NCBI GenBank assembly: GCA_944472135.2
Contig: OX235263.1
Location: 88,568,721 to 88,632,720 of the forward strand
Direction of reading: 5' to 3'
DNA length: 64,000 nt
Source: Trichobilharzia regenti
Lineage: Eukaryota > Platyhelminthes > Trematoda > Strigeidida > Schistosomatidae
Position 1 is the stretch's first letter, and every line of letters starts with the position of its first letter. The translations under genes were made by a program, and so were the position numbers. Of this stretch, positions 43,606 through 55,668 are shown in pieces. The notes beneath the pieces were generated by a model. The model did no database searches, had not been told where the DNA came from, and saw only the letters and a program-made list of their open reading frames with translations.

Positions 43606-44169
43606 TGAATTTAGAGTTGATGTCATTCATTTTAATTTGTTTTCTTATCCACATTTTCCTGGTAAGTAGTCATAGATCCTCTTATTGCAAGCCATAATAA
43701 CTCAACTGAGGGCTTTGAGGATGACTGTACAACAACATAAGAAAGATGAACGGCTCAAAAAACAGCTCGTCTTCAGTTCTCTCGGTGAATACATACACAG
43801 AAACTAGTCTAATTTAGCAACTGATACTCCTCATTATAACTCAGGCGTATTTTTAAGTCATGTCAGGGAAACTTAACTGGTTTAATGTGTTTTCATGCAT
43901 TTCCTTGTGAATATACTTCATTTTTTGTGCTAAAATTCCTCACTTCTATGATCGGTGGGTTAAAGGTCACCCGTGCGTTCGGATCCCTTGGGCTTTATTG
44001 TTAAACTTTGCTGCAGAAGCAATTAGGACAGAAATTGTCAGATCAGAAGCATGTTCAATGAAGGAAGCTACAGGCATACATGCTATACGCAGACAATCGG
44101 TAGTGAAGTAGATAACCTTCGATCAAATCTACCTAACAATGGATATCCTACATGGTTTTTTGAATGTGA
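43606..44169. other. No recognised feature
   Basis: No gene or family recognised. It may include the left end of the next PLE. Confidence 0.3.
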
Positions 44170-45080
44170 CATCAAGAAAGAATCCGCCCCGAGATAAATC
44201 ACAGTACCAAAGAGAAAACTGTTTATGTGTCTTGCATTCAAAGGTGGCACCATTTCTGAATTGATTAAAAATCGTTTATCTAAATGTATTAAACACACTT
44301 TTCCTGCAGCTGACTTGCGAATAGTTTTTACTAGCCGAAATATGATTAGACAATGCGTCAAGGATAGATTGCCGCTTATGTCCACATATATGTGCATTTA
44401 CTCTTTTATGTGCTCTTGTGGACGTTGTAAGCGTACTCTCGGAAAACGTGTAGCTGAACGCACTATCCGGTTTGGTTAATGAAAGGCGAACGTAGAACTG
44501 CAGAGTCGTCTATTTGTGATCACCTGTTAGAGTCTGGTCATTCAGCCCCACGGGATTCTTGCGTCAGGGTTATCTACATGGTAAAATCAAATCGCTCCAA
44601 AAGTTTCACGTTTTCTTCACTTATGCATAGTCGAAGGTTTAGCTATACATGAACAGAAAGCTAAATTATATGTTCAAAAACGTTTCGTCAAACTCCTTTC
44701 TTTACCTTGGTCATAGTAATGTTCTTTCTAATTTTTATTTTATTTTATTTTACCACTCGAATTCATTCCACTTCACCTCACATCTTTATTCTTATCGTAA
44801 TCGTACTCCCGAATTCTTTTTAAATTTTTAGACAACGCGTGACATTTTCCTTTAAAAATATTTTTGATATCAATTCACTTATAAAACAATCTTTAATAAT
44901 TTTGTAATTCATCCACTTCAACTCTACCCCTTATAACACTTTAATTATCGTTATTCTTGTCACATATATATGTATATTGACTGAGCAGTTATATAATGCC
45001 GCTTAATAACTTTCTATGTAATATAAATACGACTGTACAACTTGAAAATGAAGTCGTTGAAAAGAAATATGCTTCTTCGC
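44170..45080 (+). mobile_element. PLE-3 copy, C-terminal region and tail
   Basis: From 44225: LAFKGGTISELIKNRLSKC, FPAADLRIVFTSRNMI and a GIY-YIG region reading FMCSCGRCKRTLGKRVAER, in which YIG is lost (44400-44470). Then WLMKGERRTAESSICDHLLE and VIYMVKSNRS in the next frame, and a tail with ATACGACTGTACAACTTG (about 45030). The RT domain is absent. Confidence 0.8.
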
Positions 45081-45539
45081 TGAGCAAACAAAAAAAAACT
45101 GTGTTTCTACTTATGAATAAATGGGTATTTTTCGTGATACATGCTACTGCTGACAGCATTTTATTGATCTTATTGGCCCTACATTCTCCTCATATGTTTA
45201 CTGAAATTGTGACCTGGAAATTCGTGAATAGTGGAACTTAGACATTCATTGAATATTTTGACCATAATCTATTCAACTGGTATTTAAGTTCTGTGTGTGA
45301 TTTTACGGATCAACGTCTAGTTAAATGAAAACAAAACACGTAGTTCAGCAAAAAGTTACTCTTTTCTTCGGCGAAGTCATTTTCTTAGCTGTACAATCGC
45401 AAATATGCATGTGTCATTGTCTATATAAGTGTACATTAAAATTGTCAGACAAAAATAGACAATTGGTTATGGTCATTTTAACTAAACAGGTGAAGATTGG
45501 TAATTGGAGTTACGTGATGCCGAAATCAGTCAAGAAAAT
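45081..45539. other. No recognised feature
   Basis: Two short open frames (44996-45241 and 45325-45549) without recognisable motifs. They may be PLE flank. Confidence 0.3.
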
Positions 45540-46470
45540 TAGGTGTTAATGAAATTAGTAGATTAGTAACAAAGGTGATGAGTTCTCACAATCAGTTGTT
45601 AAAAAAGAAGTTATGTAATAATAATATGAATAGTTTGATGAGTGAGTTTTACTCAGGATACACATAGTAACAAAGTAGATAATACGAAATTACGTAAGAG
45701 TTCTAAATGAATACAAGAACTATAAGCAATTAAAGAACAGGCGAGGAAACAAAATTAAATCATCAAAATCAAACAAAAGTTGTTACCATGACAATAGAAG
45801 TGGTTGAGTAGTTCTCTTTTGTATACACAGTTCCGGTTGTTCTATGTGAATAGCCAGAGCTTCAGCGATACAAAGAAGTCAAAGCCGTATTGCCTTTGAT
45901 AGGTTATTCTTGACTCTGTAGATTACTTTGAAGCAGGAGGCGTTTGTTGAAATGGAATGATCATTGTTAACCAGGTGTTCAATCATCGCACTCCTTATTG
46001 CACCACTATTGCCTTTTCGCGACCACACGGGATAGTTTTCTTGAATCCTCTTGGACAGGATGCACGTCAAACGACCGATGTACCTGACTCCATAGCAGCA
46101 GGTGAACTGATCTATGCACATAGAAGTGGTCAGATGCGTGATCTTGTCCTTGAGACTTCTGAAGATCAGTGGGCGACTGGAGAATACTATTCTTAGCGTT
46201 GATGCAAAGAATGTTCTTCTCAGAGATGATGTGATCCTTCTCTTGAGAATATCGCTTGCTAAATCTCCCTTGAAATCCAAGTTCATGTAGAGTTTCCTTT
46301 TAGGCGTAAGTGGAGTTTCGTTTCTCCAAATTCTTGGTTTGATATTTTTGTCAATGAATCTTATTGGGTATCCATTTCGCATGAAGATTTCCCTTAGAAT
46401 ATCTAATTCCGTTTCCTGAATGTCGGGATTACTGATGCATTATTGGATGCGGGTGGCAAGTGATTTAATT
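45540..46470 (-). mobile_element. PLE-3 copy with intact-looking GIY-YIG region
   Basis: The minus frame 46382-45879 runs 167 codons without a stop: MRNGYPIRFI (end of RT), LTPKRKLYMNLDFKGD, LKDKITHLTTSMC, then CCYGVRYIGRLTCILSKRI (GIY-YIG with the YIG triplet kept), SAMIEHLVNNDH and VIYRVKNNLSKA. After a frame break come AEALAIHIEQPELCIQKR and a long tail to 45540. This is the best preserved PLE endonuclease here, but upstream RT is gone. Confidence 0.85.
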
Positions 46471-46864
46471 AAATTCCGCTTTTGTTGAATAGGTACTCAT
46501 CTAAAGAAGCTTGTTATTTGACCATTCCATTTTAAGTTTTCTATGGATCGATCTTCTTAAGCTCCCATCAACGTCTAGTTCTCATAAAAAGTCAACGTGT
46601 TCAACTCTTTGTCAAACGATGACTTAAAAAAAAGTGGAGTTAATAGTAATTGACCAGATAATATTCTGTTGGAGTTTGTGGTTTATACAAGATACTGTCA
46701 TAAAAGTTTTAGATGACTACCAGGCATTAGCAATCACATTATTTACAAGTTGAGTGTACTGGGATAACTGTTTGAAAAACCGCTCCTCAACGATTTAATC
46801 CCAATATTTATACTTATTTGGATGTTTCAGCTAACTTTGAAATTATTAGCCATTTTTTCCTATT
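46471..46864. other. No recognised feature; possible PLE upstream remnant
   Basis: No convincing family match. Confidence 0.3.
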
Positions 46865-47220
46865 ATTAGTTAATTGGTGACTAGCAGTGGAATCTAGGAC
46901 AACTCGGATTTCGTCCTATCCCGGACTCGTCTGCCAGCTGAATGTACATGCACCTGAGTGGTGATGTTCCCAACGAGGCTCGAACCCAGTGCCCACAGTT
47001 TCAAACACCAGCTGAAACGTTATTCACTAGACCACTTGGATCACGAGAGCCACCTCATTCTTGTGCGACAGGTCATATTAATTATTTAATTCAATTTTAG
47101 ATTTTACCGTCTATCGACTGGACAGAAGTGCTTGGTCTCAGGTTGACATATCTGTCAGCTTCTAGTGCATGTTTTTCGACGATGTCTGAGCATGTAATTA
47201 GAAGTTAACTGGAGATACCA
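46865..47220 (-). mobile_element. SMα copy, left arm of an inverted pair
   Basis: Minus strand: part of a preceding unit (47215-47095), then tRNA-like head (47080-46975) and ribozyme region. The core carries four extra bases (CTGGCAGACGAGTCC against CTGACGAGTCC), predicted to abolish cleavage. GGACGAAATCCGAG and stem I sequences are kept. Confidence 0.82.
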
Positions 47221-47284
47221 GGATACTATCCACGTATACTTCATAATGTTTCCACCGACATTCTGTTTATGGTGGTTCCTTTAT

Positions 47285-47720
47285 TAATATAAGAAGCCGA
47301 CATGTCAACCTGAGACCAAGCACTTCTGTCCTATCAATCGAAAGGAATACCTGGAATTCAATTGAATAATTATTATGACTTGTTGCACAAGAATGAGGTG
47401 GCTCTCATGCTCCGAGTGGTCTCGTGGATAACGCTTTGGCGTTTTAAACCATGGGCACTGGGTACGAGCCTCGTTGGGAACATCATCACTCACTGAGAAA
47501 TGCAGGTACATCCAGCTGACGAGTCCCAAATAGGACGAAATCCGAGTTATCCTAGATTCCACTGTTAGTCACCATCTACCAATTAACTGTTAATTACATG
47601 CCCAGACATCGTCGAAGCATCTGCACAAGAAGCCAACAGACGTGTCAACCTGAGACCGAGCACTTCTGTCTAATCAATCGACAGGAAAATCTTAAATTCA
47701 ATTCAATAGTTTCTTTCATA
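47285..47720 (+). mobile_element. SMα copy, right arm; more than one unit long
   Basis: The block GAGCACTTCTGTCTAATCAA occurs at both ends (about 47324 and 47660), so the copy spans slightly more than one 335-bp unit. This fits the known tandem nature of SMα. It contains a tRNA-like head (A box about 47420, B box GGTACGAGCCTCG) and a hammerhead with intact core. Confidence 0.85.
47505..47560 (+). ncRNA. SMα hammerhead ribozyme, core intact
   Basis: Stem I ATCCAG (47510-47515) with CTAGAT (47552-47557; one mismatch), core CTGACGA (47516-47522; C at the freely variable position 7), stem II GTCC/GGAC with loop CAAATA, GAAA at 47537-47540, short stem III, and cleavage triplet ATC ending at 47551. 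Schistosome SMα hammerheads are established self-cleaving RNAs. This is the only one of four SMα ribozyme regions here with an undamaged core. Confidence 0.82.
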
Positions 47721-48434
47721 CACTAGATATCATTTTTCTAACATTTGCATATCATACGGCGACTTGATTCTCATTATTTGTCTGTATCCCCGTTTAATGT
47801 CTAATTTTAATGCTTCCACTGGAGGTTGCGAGATACATTGTGAATGTGTTATTTTAAGATGTAATGTGAGGTCATTCTGACAATGAACTCTCTGCGGGAA
47901 TCGTTTGCTGTGTGATTCTTGGGGAGGAAGTTCTTATTTCCACCTTGTTGTGAGTATTCCATGTGATATGAAGCTACTACTTCCGCTTGAATTTTGATTA
48001 ACTCATTTCGTTCTTTAGTTCTTGTTTTGTACTAAGAAAATTACCTTGTCTGATCAAGTTAAACTTTAAGCACCACTAACTACCAATGGAGTGCAACCAC
48101 GCCCATGACCGTAAAACGCACACTAACCAAGTTAGTGAAACCTGGCAAATAATGCTGTCATCATCAATTAAACATGGGATCTCTGGAAAGATTCAGCTTA
48201 GGTCTAGGAAAGATTAAGTCCGGTTTAAGCCAAGGACAAGTTAGGGCTTTGTTAACCTATTGCAGGTGACATTAGGATTAGTTCATGTTAGATAAGGGTT
48301 AGTTTAGGCATATTTCCAAGTTAGGGCTAGTTTTAGGAAATATTAGGCTTATTGTTAGGGTTGGAAGACCCAAATAATTACGTGCATAGAATGTGGTTAA
48401 ATTTCTCTCTTGATATAAGAATAGAACTTGTGCA
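47721..48434. other. Mostly unrecognised; TTAGGG-rich tract
   Basis: 48240-48365 has repeated TTAGGGC, TTAGGATTAG, AAGGGTTAG and TTAGGGTTGG units, degenerate telomere-like. The remainder is not recognised. Confidence 0.45.
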
Positions 48435-48630
48435 CTGTAGTGCTAGAGTATGACTCCATTGTGAGTGAAATCTATTCTGATAAAGTCTCACATTGTTATA
48501 CAGTAATATTTACTAATGACCACGATTCGAGCACAGTTTATTGCCCAGTAAATATTGCTGCATAACACTATAAAACTTTATCAAAATAAATTTTACCCAC
48601 AATGGAGTTATACTCTGTTGATACTCCAAC
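48435..48630. mobile_element. Minimal PLE-2 tail palindrome
   Basis: A minus-strand PLE-2 tail (48445-48545) joins a plus-strand tail (48545-48630): TTACAGTAATATTTACTAATG, then GTAAATATTGCTGCATAAC, ATCAAAATAAATTTTACC. This is an extreme truncation with both outward tails but no coding part. Confidence 0.75.
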
Positions 48631-49474
48631 CTAAAACTGAGAGCTACTTTTATCACATGTGAGAGAAAGGTATCCTCTGTAACACTTGTGTACAGTTTTT
48701 ATGCATTATTCTTCATAAATACATGTTCCATGCAGAAAAATGCCTCCACGCGATTGGCGGGTTCGAGGACATTCGCCGATTAATGTTTAGTGATGCTTAA
48801 AGTTTAACTTTGCCCCTTGACTGTATAGCCAGCTGCCTAATGACAAATTTTGAGATAATCTTAAGCTTTTCATGTTATTACTACCTTGTTGAACAGAATC
48901 ACACATAGATCTATTGACGAATAATCGTCTTTTCACTGTCTTTTGAGAGTTCTATGACTTTTCATGTCTCAAGTGAGTTGTGTCAGCTATACGATAGTAT
49001 TTAGCTATCGGTTCCATGCTTTCAGACTACAGCGAGTAACACCAGACTAAACCTTCCGCCTTTATTGGCTAGGGGACGTTTGGCGTGCATTGTTCGCGCC
49101 TTGTATATGCCTGGCAAACAGTCTGTCATCATCGAACCAACTACAACTTAGCTAAACCCGATCTAATCTGAAGAATTTTAACCTATTAGATTACTATTTT
49201 TCCCTTGTTATATTCTTCTTCTCTTTGTTTCTATTTTTAGCCAACTCTTCAGTTGTTTTGTTTTATTATTATTTTAAAATATTATATTATAACCGAAATT
49301 TTAAACTCTTATTATGAAAGTGTTTCTACTTAACTGTAAACTAAAAGAGATTTGTTGATGTTATTTAAGCAGGTGTTGTTAAGATACATTTTTCAGTCAT
49401 GTTATTAGAATATTTAATTACCAACTAGCTTAAATAAAATATTTACGAATATACAAAAACAGAATGCACGGAAA
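48631..49474. other. No recognised feature
   Basis: No gene or named repeat family. Confidence 0.35.
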
Positions 49475-49830
49475 TCAGCAGGATTCTACGTAGATAGAAA
49501 TATCATCTTATCCAATCCAGCCTATTTGTATGATTGTGTATAATTGCATTTGATGTAGTACTTTCCTATCTTATTCGAGGAAACTAATCTAGATATTTTT
49601 ATTGCCAGGCATTTTGTGCACCACTAGTCTGATTGACTGACTGACTGACTGACTGACCCCGTTCAACTACTTTGACCTATGTATATTTAACCTGGCAATT
49701 ATTGTAGGCGGATTATTAGATAAAATAAACTGTTCTATTGAATTGGTTCCGTAGGATTCTTTCACCGACAAAGCTTGTTTTTTAATTCCTAACATGCACA
49801 AAATGATAATAATACCAACAATAATGGATT
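49475..49830 (-). mobile_element. PLE-1 fragment
   Basis: Matches the GIY-YIG and adjoining region of the other PLE-1 copies: plus-strand TACTTTGACCTATGTATAT, CACCGACAAAGCTTG. The left end passes through an expanded TGAC repeat (49627-49660). Confidence 0.7.
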
Positions 49831-49988
49831 TTAACTGATTAAAAATGCCCATTGAAATTGTTTTCAAAAGAATGGACACTGAACAAGGAGTACTGTTTTC
49901 GATAACCCTTTCATCATCAGGCTCTACAGTTATATATACATTATAGTGAATGAATGAATGAATTAGTGTTATGAACAACATTTTTTTT

Positions 49989-50211
49989 CCTTCACGTTCC
50001 CAGTGGAACATAGGGCTCTAAGCTATAGGCTTGAAGATTCCGTAGCAGTGTTGATTTTTACAGGATGGGGTTGCTAGCCTCATGCCCAACCTTTCCTCCT
50101 TACCAGTCTCACTACTGGCTTAGCGAGGTAAAGGTGTGCGCCGGCCGGGGATCGAACCCCGGACCATGTGCATGGTCGGCGACCGTCTTAACCGCTGTGC
50201 CACCAACGCAC
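49989..50211 (-). mobile_element. tSINE-2 copy, well preserved
   Basis: The minus-strand head starts GTGCGTTGGTGGCACAGCGG (A box) with B box GGGGTTCGATCCCC. It is almost identical to the tSINE-1 head, but the body is different (ACACCTTTACCTCGC...), and the 3' end CCCTATGTTCCACTGGGAAC matches the RTE LINE end. That is the usual sign that a SINE borrows a LINE's machinery. Confidence 0.88.
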
Positions 50212-50339
50212 ATGAACAACATTAATGTTGTTTAAATAACATCGAATCAGTAATATTGATAGATAAAAGCTCAGTAGCATCAACATAAAATAAGCTGAAT
50301 GTCAGAAGAATTAGGAAAGATAATATTACAAATTCATGA

Positions 50340-50960
50340 ATTTATAGTCTCTACTGAAGGCTGGCCAGGGTAGAAGTAGTCACTGGTTGGACTTCCTTCT
50401 TTTGAGCACAGAGTACTAGTTTTTTAGGCGAATCGCAATAGCCTCTGGAGTTTGGCTCATGCGGTGCTTCGATGATGATTTTTGCAATTTATTAGGCACC
50501 CGGTAGATGATGATAGAGAAGGATTCTTCCACGTTGGCTGGCTTTGTGGCCGGTTTACACCAGATGGTCCAATATCGAACTGTTAATGGTTTTAACTATA
50601 CCTTTACTTAGCCATAGTGGGATATGTTCTCGAGCTTGAAAAATCAAGTTCTTAGAGCAACAACCAATATAACTCGCTCCAAAAGGGCAGTTGAATTGGT
50701 AGATAAATTTGAAGTGGCTGGTTAGCCTAGGTACTTCATCTTTCAGTCGAGGTAGCACCGTCGGTCGTGTAGAGAATAAGACGAGTAGTTCGCCAGTATT
50801 AAAAGTTCTTTAATCTGATTTTCTCAATTTCTTCGTAATTATTTCACTTGGTATACCACAGGCCTTGAATTGTAGTCGTATATAAAGAGGCTACTTGTTT
50901 AGAGATAGTGAGTAGTCCTTTTCAGCTTTCTTTGTCATGTGTTTCTTGATAATAATGGAT
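50340..50960 (-). mobile_element. PLE-3 fragment (GIY-YIG region)
   Basis: The minus frame 50758-50555 reads MLPRLKDEVPRLTS, FKFIYQFNCPFGASYIGCC (YIG kept) and AREHIPLWLSKGIVKTINSS, then decays towards the tail at 50340. RT absent. Confidence 0.8.
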
Positions 50961-51119
50961 TTATTACAGAATTTCATCATAGGTGATATCGGTAAGAAAA
51001 CTATTGAAATACCTTCAGGTTCCCCGCCAATGGCAACCAATACCAATAAACAAACGTTCAGTGTTCATAATGATTGAAAGCACTCGTGTTTTCATCGACA
51101 GTGTGTCTGAGGACATCAA

Positions 51120-52190
51120 ATTTGCACAGGAGAAGAAGAATCTGAATAAAGCGAGAACAACAGTGTTGGTTTGTGCAGAATAAGAAGATGGTACCATCAC
51201 TGCCAACTTCGTTGGCTCCTCATCAGCTCAAGTACTTGCTTACAGCCTAAATAAATTATGAGGTTTATATACAGAAAGTTCCACAGTTAGTGAGCAATGT
51301 TCAGAAAACTACACTTATATAGTTTTTACACAGGCAGTTCAAGTTTACACAAAATAAATGTATGCAAGCATTCAATGAAAAAGGAGTTACGTAATAAAGA
51401 CGAGGGATATCTAAGATGTTGAGTGAGTAATAAATTACGTAACAATGTACTGAGTTCAACTCAAACCATAGAAACAAGAGACAGGCAAAATTACAGATTA
51501 TAAAAGGGGGTGAGGTTAAAGCCAAAGATTACGTAATCAAATGAAAGAGAGAATAACGACATCCAATTACCAAGGCAAGGAAAGATTTATCACTGCTTCT
51601 TTGTGAACACATAAATCGGGTTTCAGGCGTTTGATAGAAATTGCTTCGACAAACTTGAGGAGAATCGAGCTCCTTTGTTTATTAATAATTTTGGAGGATT
51701 TGTCGATTTCCACCCATGACCCGTGTCGAGATGTATGGTAATATCGCTGTATGCTGAAGATGTAGGCTTTTCCGTACATGTTCAGAAAATTGAAGGTGTG
51801 CCCTTCTTTCTGTTCTCCCAGTTTAACTGCTCTCGCAAATACACGTAAATTTGTATACGCAGTTGGAGTTAACATGAAAAGGGTATCTATCGACTTTTGA
51901 CCGCACCAAAAAGCATGTTGTTCGATGGGTAGGAATGTCTTTAAACCCCCTTTTATAATCTGTAATTTTGTTTGTCTCTTGTTTCTATGATCTGAGCTGA
52001 ACTCAGTACATTGTTACTTAATTTTATTAGTCACTCTGAATCTAACGCATATCTCGTTATATCCTTTACCATTGCATGCATACATTTATTTTGTTTAAAC
52101 TTGAACTGTCTGTGTAAAAATTATACAAGCACAATTTTCTGAGCACTGTTCACTAATTGTGGAACATTCTGTCAACTCACGTCATGTAAG
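51120..52190. mobile_element. PLE-4 copy with inverted tail
   Basis: Main copy on the minus strand: 51875-51567 encodes LTPTAYTNLRVFARAVKLGE, QKEGHTFNF, FVEAISIKRLKPDLCVHKEA, then the tail to 51120. At 51940-52190 the tail is repeated inverted on the plus strand (TTGTCTCTTGTTTCTATGAT and GCACTGTTCACTAATTGTGG), so tails point outward. Confidence 0.8.
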
Positions 52191-52342
52191 TAGATGCTAA
52201 CAAATTTACTGGCGTAAGCGGAAGAAAGAAACAAAGCAGCACAAAACAGAAAAAAGAGAAAAGGAAAAGAAAGAAAGAAAAACGTTGTATCTATACATGA
52301 TATGAGTGGGAAAGACGAGATCCAATTGTTCTACTGACTATT

Positions 52343-52975
52343 TCATAGGTTATAGGTATCACGCTTAATGCTTTCTTTATCGCAAAGAACACGAACTAAG
52401 TAGGGTATGGTTGAGTTTTTGTACTTGTTAGTGCGAGCATATAGTTTTCTATATAGGCTTGTGGAATTGCCTGATGAGATACAAGGGGAGAGTTGTGAAT
52501 GAAGAGGGTGTTTTAAGTTGGATAAAATGGATTTTGCCCATTTTTCACATGAGTCCATGTGCCTGTCAACCAGAATACTAACAAGCTGGCTAAGTGGCAC
52601 GTTGCTTACCCTACTGACAACCTTTAGCATCCTGCGTAATAAGGTATAGTCTTTCTTCAGTAGCCCTGGAAAAACTAAAGGGGAACAACAGAGAATACTA
52701 GGCAGAATGCGAGAGTTAACGAATCGTAGGAGTAGGAGTTGGGTTATACCAGAATGTCTTAACTTGTTGATGTAGAAGATAAGACGGAATATTTTCTTAG
52801 AAATCATCAAGATATGAGACGACCAATAAGGAAAGATCAGCAGATAGAATGACGCCTAGATATTTAATTTCCGACTTGATTACTATTTCAGTGCTATCTA
52901 TGTTGCACACTTCGTGAGTGTTAACCAGTGCTAACCAGGTTGTGGATACGTCTTGCTGACTGATGGTGAATGTCA
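52343..52975 (-). mobile_element. CR1/jockey-type LINE C-terminal part
   Basis: The minus reading begins with an RT-end segment (KSEIKYLGVILSADLSLLV, about 52890-52830) and continues 156 codons without a stop: FYINKLRHSGITQLLLLRF, CCSPLVFPGLLKKDY, VDRHMDSCEKWAKSIL, HPLHSQLSP, YARTNKYKNSTIPYLVRVL. This matches the C-terminus of schistosome CR1-like LINEs. Truncated upstream. Confidence 0.82.
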
Positions 52976-53884
52976 ACTTGTCCGAAACTTGGTCAAGTTA
53001 AGAAATCCTACCGATTGCCTCCTACCATCTAATATCATCGTATGCTTTGTCTGTCATCATTAACTTTCACACACCTACACACACATTCGTCACTGTGTCG
53101 TCTACAAAACGCGTGCGCACACACACACAAAGTGTAGTTTGCATCTGACTTCTTCTTGTCATGTGTTTTTATTTCACACAGAACTACTTCTGCTACTACT
53201 AATTACACGTGTCAGCTGATCCCTACTAAGCATAAACATCTGTCGATGACTTAATGAAACATATGGATACTATGAAGTTAATTTATCTTCATTATATGAA
53301 ATATTGGTTTTTCATCAACATACAAAAAAATATGCATAAGTAACATCAATTTGCTTATCGATTGATTATTGATTTCATTTAATAAACAGTAAAATAGGAA
53401 TGTATATTAATAGCCTAATCTTTTAATTAATATACCCAATGCCCAAATTTTTTTCAAACCGTTAAAAGTGAAGTTGCTTTGGACATATATAATGTTTTAA
53501 TTAACGATATAGAAAATTTGTACTTTAGTTGGATGGTTTCCGTATGCATGTCATTTTCTAGAAAACATATACATGATCAACGCAAACTTCAATATGCAGT
53601 AAATAATTTGTTTGAATTCACCATGAATGATGGTTATTCAGACTCTTCAGGTGCGAACGAATATAAATCCATGTAAATTAGAGTAAAAGCCTGTAGGAGA
53701 TCTAATTGAAAACAACAACATTTTTCGCTTATATGTCTTGTTCTAATATTGCTAATAGAAATATTTAAAGGTTTGAAATATAAATAGGACTGTGTACATC
53801 CTCTGAAGATGATTTCATCGATTAGGGAAATTTTCTTCGCTGAATTTTCTTTTATTTTCTTCATGACGCAATGGATATTTTTGG
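52976..53884. other. gSINE tail, simple repeats, unassigned repeat
   Basis: 52990-53035 resembles a gSINE end (CCTCCTACCATCTAATATC). A CA run lies at 53112-53132. 53440-53480 repeats a sequence near 29355. 53690-53870 resembles a PLE tail (TCTGAAGATGATTTCATCG). Confidence 0.4.
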
Positions 53885-54065
53885 GTGGCTCTCGTGGCTC
53901 AAGTGGTTCAGTGGATAACGCTTCAGCTGGCGTTTGAAACTATGAGCAATGGGTTCGAGCCTAGGTGGGAGAACCATCACTGACTCACTGCGAAATATAG
54001 GTATATCCAGCTAGCGGACGAGTCCCAAGCAGGACGAAATGCGCGTTATCCTGGATTCTTCAGAT
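53885..54065 (+). mobile_element. SMα copy with damaged hammerhead
   Basis: Head CTCAAGTGGTTCAGTGGATA, GGGTTCGAGCCTAGG. Ribozyme region ATATCCAGCTAGCGGACGAG (54003), GCAGGACGAAATGCGCG, TTATCCTGG. The core has extra bases, so it is predicted inactive. Truncated at the 3' side near 54065. Confidence 0.82.
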
Positions 54066-54099
54066 TATTGTTATTATTGATGAATAGAATCACACATAA

Positions 54100-54974
54100 A
54101 CTTTAGGGAAGGATAAATCGTCTCTTCGGTGTTTTTGGAGAGTTTTTTGACTATGCCTGTCTCAAGCAAGCAGGACTCAGAGATCGATTGCCTGAATTCA
54201 GACCTCAATTAATCAAATTTGCGCCTAGTTCTTACATGACAGCTTAAGTAATTACTCCTGATATGGAAGATCCCAACAGCGTCGAATTGCAAGTCAATAA
54301 AATGAACGATCAATTCTAGTATACACAAACAGCCACACATAACAAGTTCTTGTTAAAAGACTGAATTACAAGAGGCTTAGAAACTCAGGGATAGAACGAA
54401 TTACAGGTGTGAAAAAATGAGCATGGGAACAAAATGAAATCAAAATTTTCAACTTAAAATGTTAGTTAAGAGGTGTAAATATTGATCACAAGAGGTATAG
54501 AAAAACAAAAAATGCACAGGATTAAGATACAATTGTAAAATAGTTATTTCAAACGAATTATAAATGTGAACAAGAAAAACATGGAAACAGACTTAAAATA
54601 ACTGTTTTTATAACTGAAAAGATTAGGTGAATCTAGTGAAGACTGAGGGACTAAGGATCAAACACACAGCGAACAAAAAACTGCTCGAAAAGAAAAGAGA
54701 GAACGAAAAAAGAAGAAAAGAAGAAAAACACGGAAGCAGACGGAACATACCAAACTAGGTCCATGGTAGTTGTAGAGGTTGGGCTAATTTCTTTTGAATA
54801 CACAGCTCGGTTTCGCGATGCACATTGCGAGGGCTTCTGCAGTACAAAGAAGTCCGAAACATACTGCTGTTGGTAGGTTTCTGTTGACTTTGTAAACCAC
54901 TTTGAAAGAATCAGTTGAGATGTTGTGGGAGGTGTTAATCAGAAGAGGAGGCACAGGTTCAATCAGAAGTGCCA
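54100..54974 (-). mobile_element. PLE-3 fragment
   Basis: Minus reading: NTSHNISTDSFKVVYKVNRN, CTAEALAMCIAKPSCVFKRN (54920-54785), then a long AT-rich tail. Upstream it is interrupted by the PLE-2 pair. Confidence 0.7.
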
Positions 54975-55465
54975 TTAATGAACATCTGATCATACTTTTC
55001 AGAATTTTAACCCTCTTCCACTCTATTGTGTAGTTGTGTGTTAACGCATGCATTCAGTGCAGTTTCTGAGCTTTTTTCCAAATTACTCAGCTCAGCAACT
55101 GCAATGCATGCATTAACATACAACCACTCAATAAGGTGGGAAAGAGTTAAGATTCTAAGAAGCAATCTATGCAGGTGGAATGAGAGGTTGATTACTGAAT
55201 CCTTGTTCATCGAGTCTACACCCAACACATGCATCATCATCACTCATACCCGAAATATGGAAAATACTACTATCAATCAAATCAAGCGAAAATTGAGTAA
55301 AAACAATGGAACTATTTAAATGACGTTAGGAAGTCGTGTGAGTACCTTGATATGATTATGAGCAATAAATTGTGCTCGAAACGTCATCAGTAAACATTAG
55401 TGTATAACACTGTGAGACTTTATCAAAACAATTTTACCCATAATAGAATTACGCTCTACCACAGT
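54975..55465. mobile_element. PLE-2 inverted copy
   Basis: A minus-strand fragment (54975-55085) meets a plus-strand fragment (55085-55465) with almost no spacer (ATGCATGCATTAACATAC and its inverse ACGCATGCATTCAG). The plus part ends in the family tail GTGCTCGAAACGTCATCAG, TATAACACTGTGAG. Confidence 0.78.
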
Positions 55466-55479
55466 GCACAAGTTTTATT

Positions 55480-55668
55480 TTTTTATTTTATTTTTGATTA
55501 CAGCTTGATTCCACATTGTATTTTTCGTACAAGTATGAAATTTTCAGCATGGATATCGGTAGCCCAAATTTTGCAGGCCGACCATTGATATCAGGTGTGC
55601 GTCTGCAGGGGATCGAACCCCGGATCATGTGCATGGTCGGCGAGATTCCTAACTACTGTGCCGCCGAA
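55480..55668 (-). mobile_element. tSINE-1 copy
   Basis: Minus strand, tail GATTACAGCTTGATTCCAC, head with GGGATCGAACCCCGG. The 5' end is truncated (GTGCCGCCGA), directly next to a perfect hairpin. Confidence 0.88.

Noticed and set aside
53479..53676. 65-codon frame as a gene
   Set aside because: The upstream part is a dispersed repeat also near 29355 and the downstream part looks like PLE tail.
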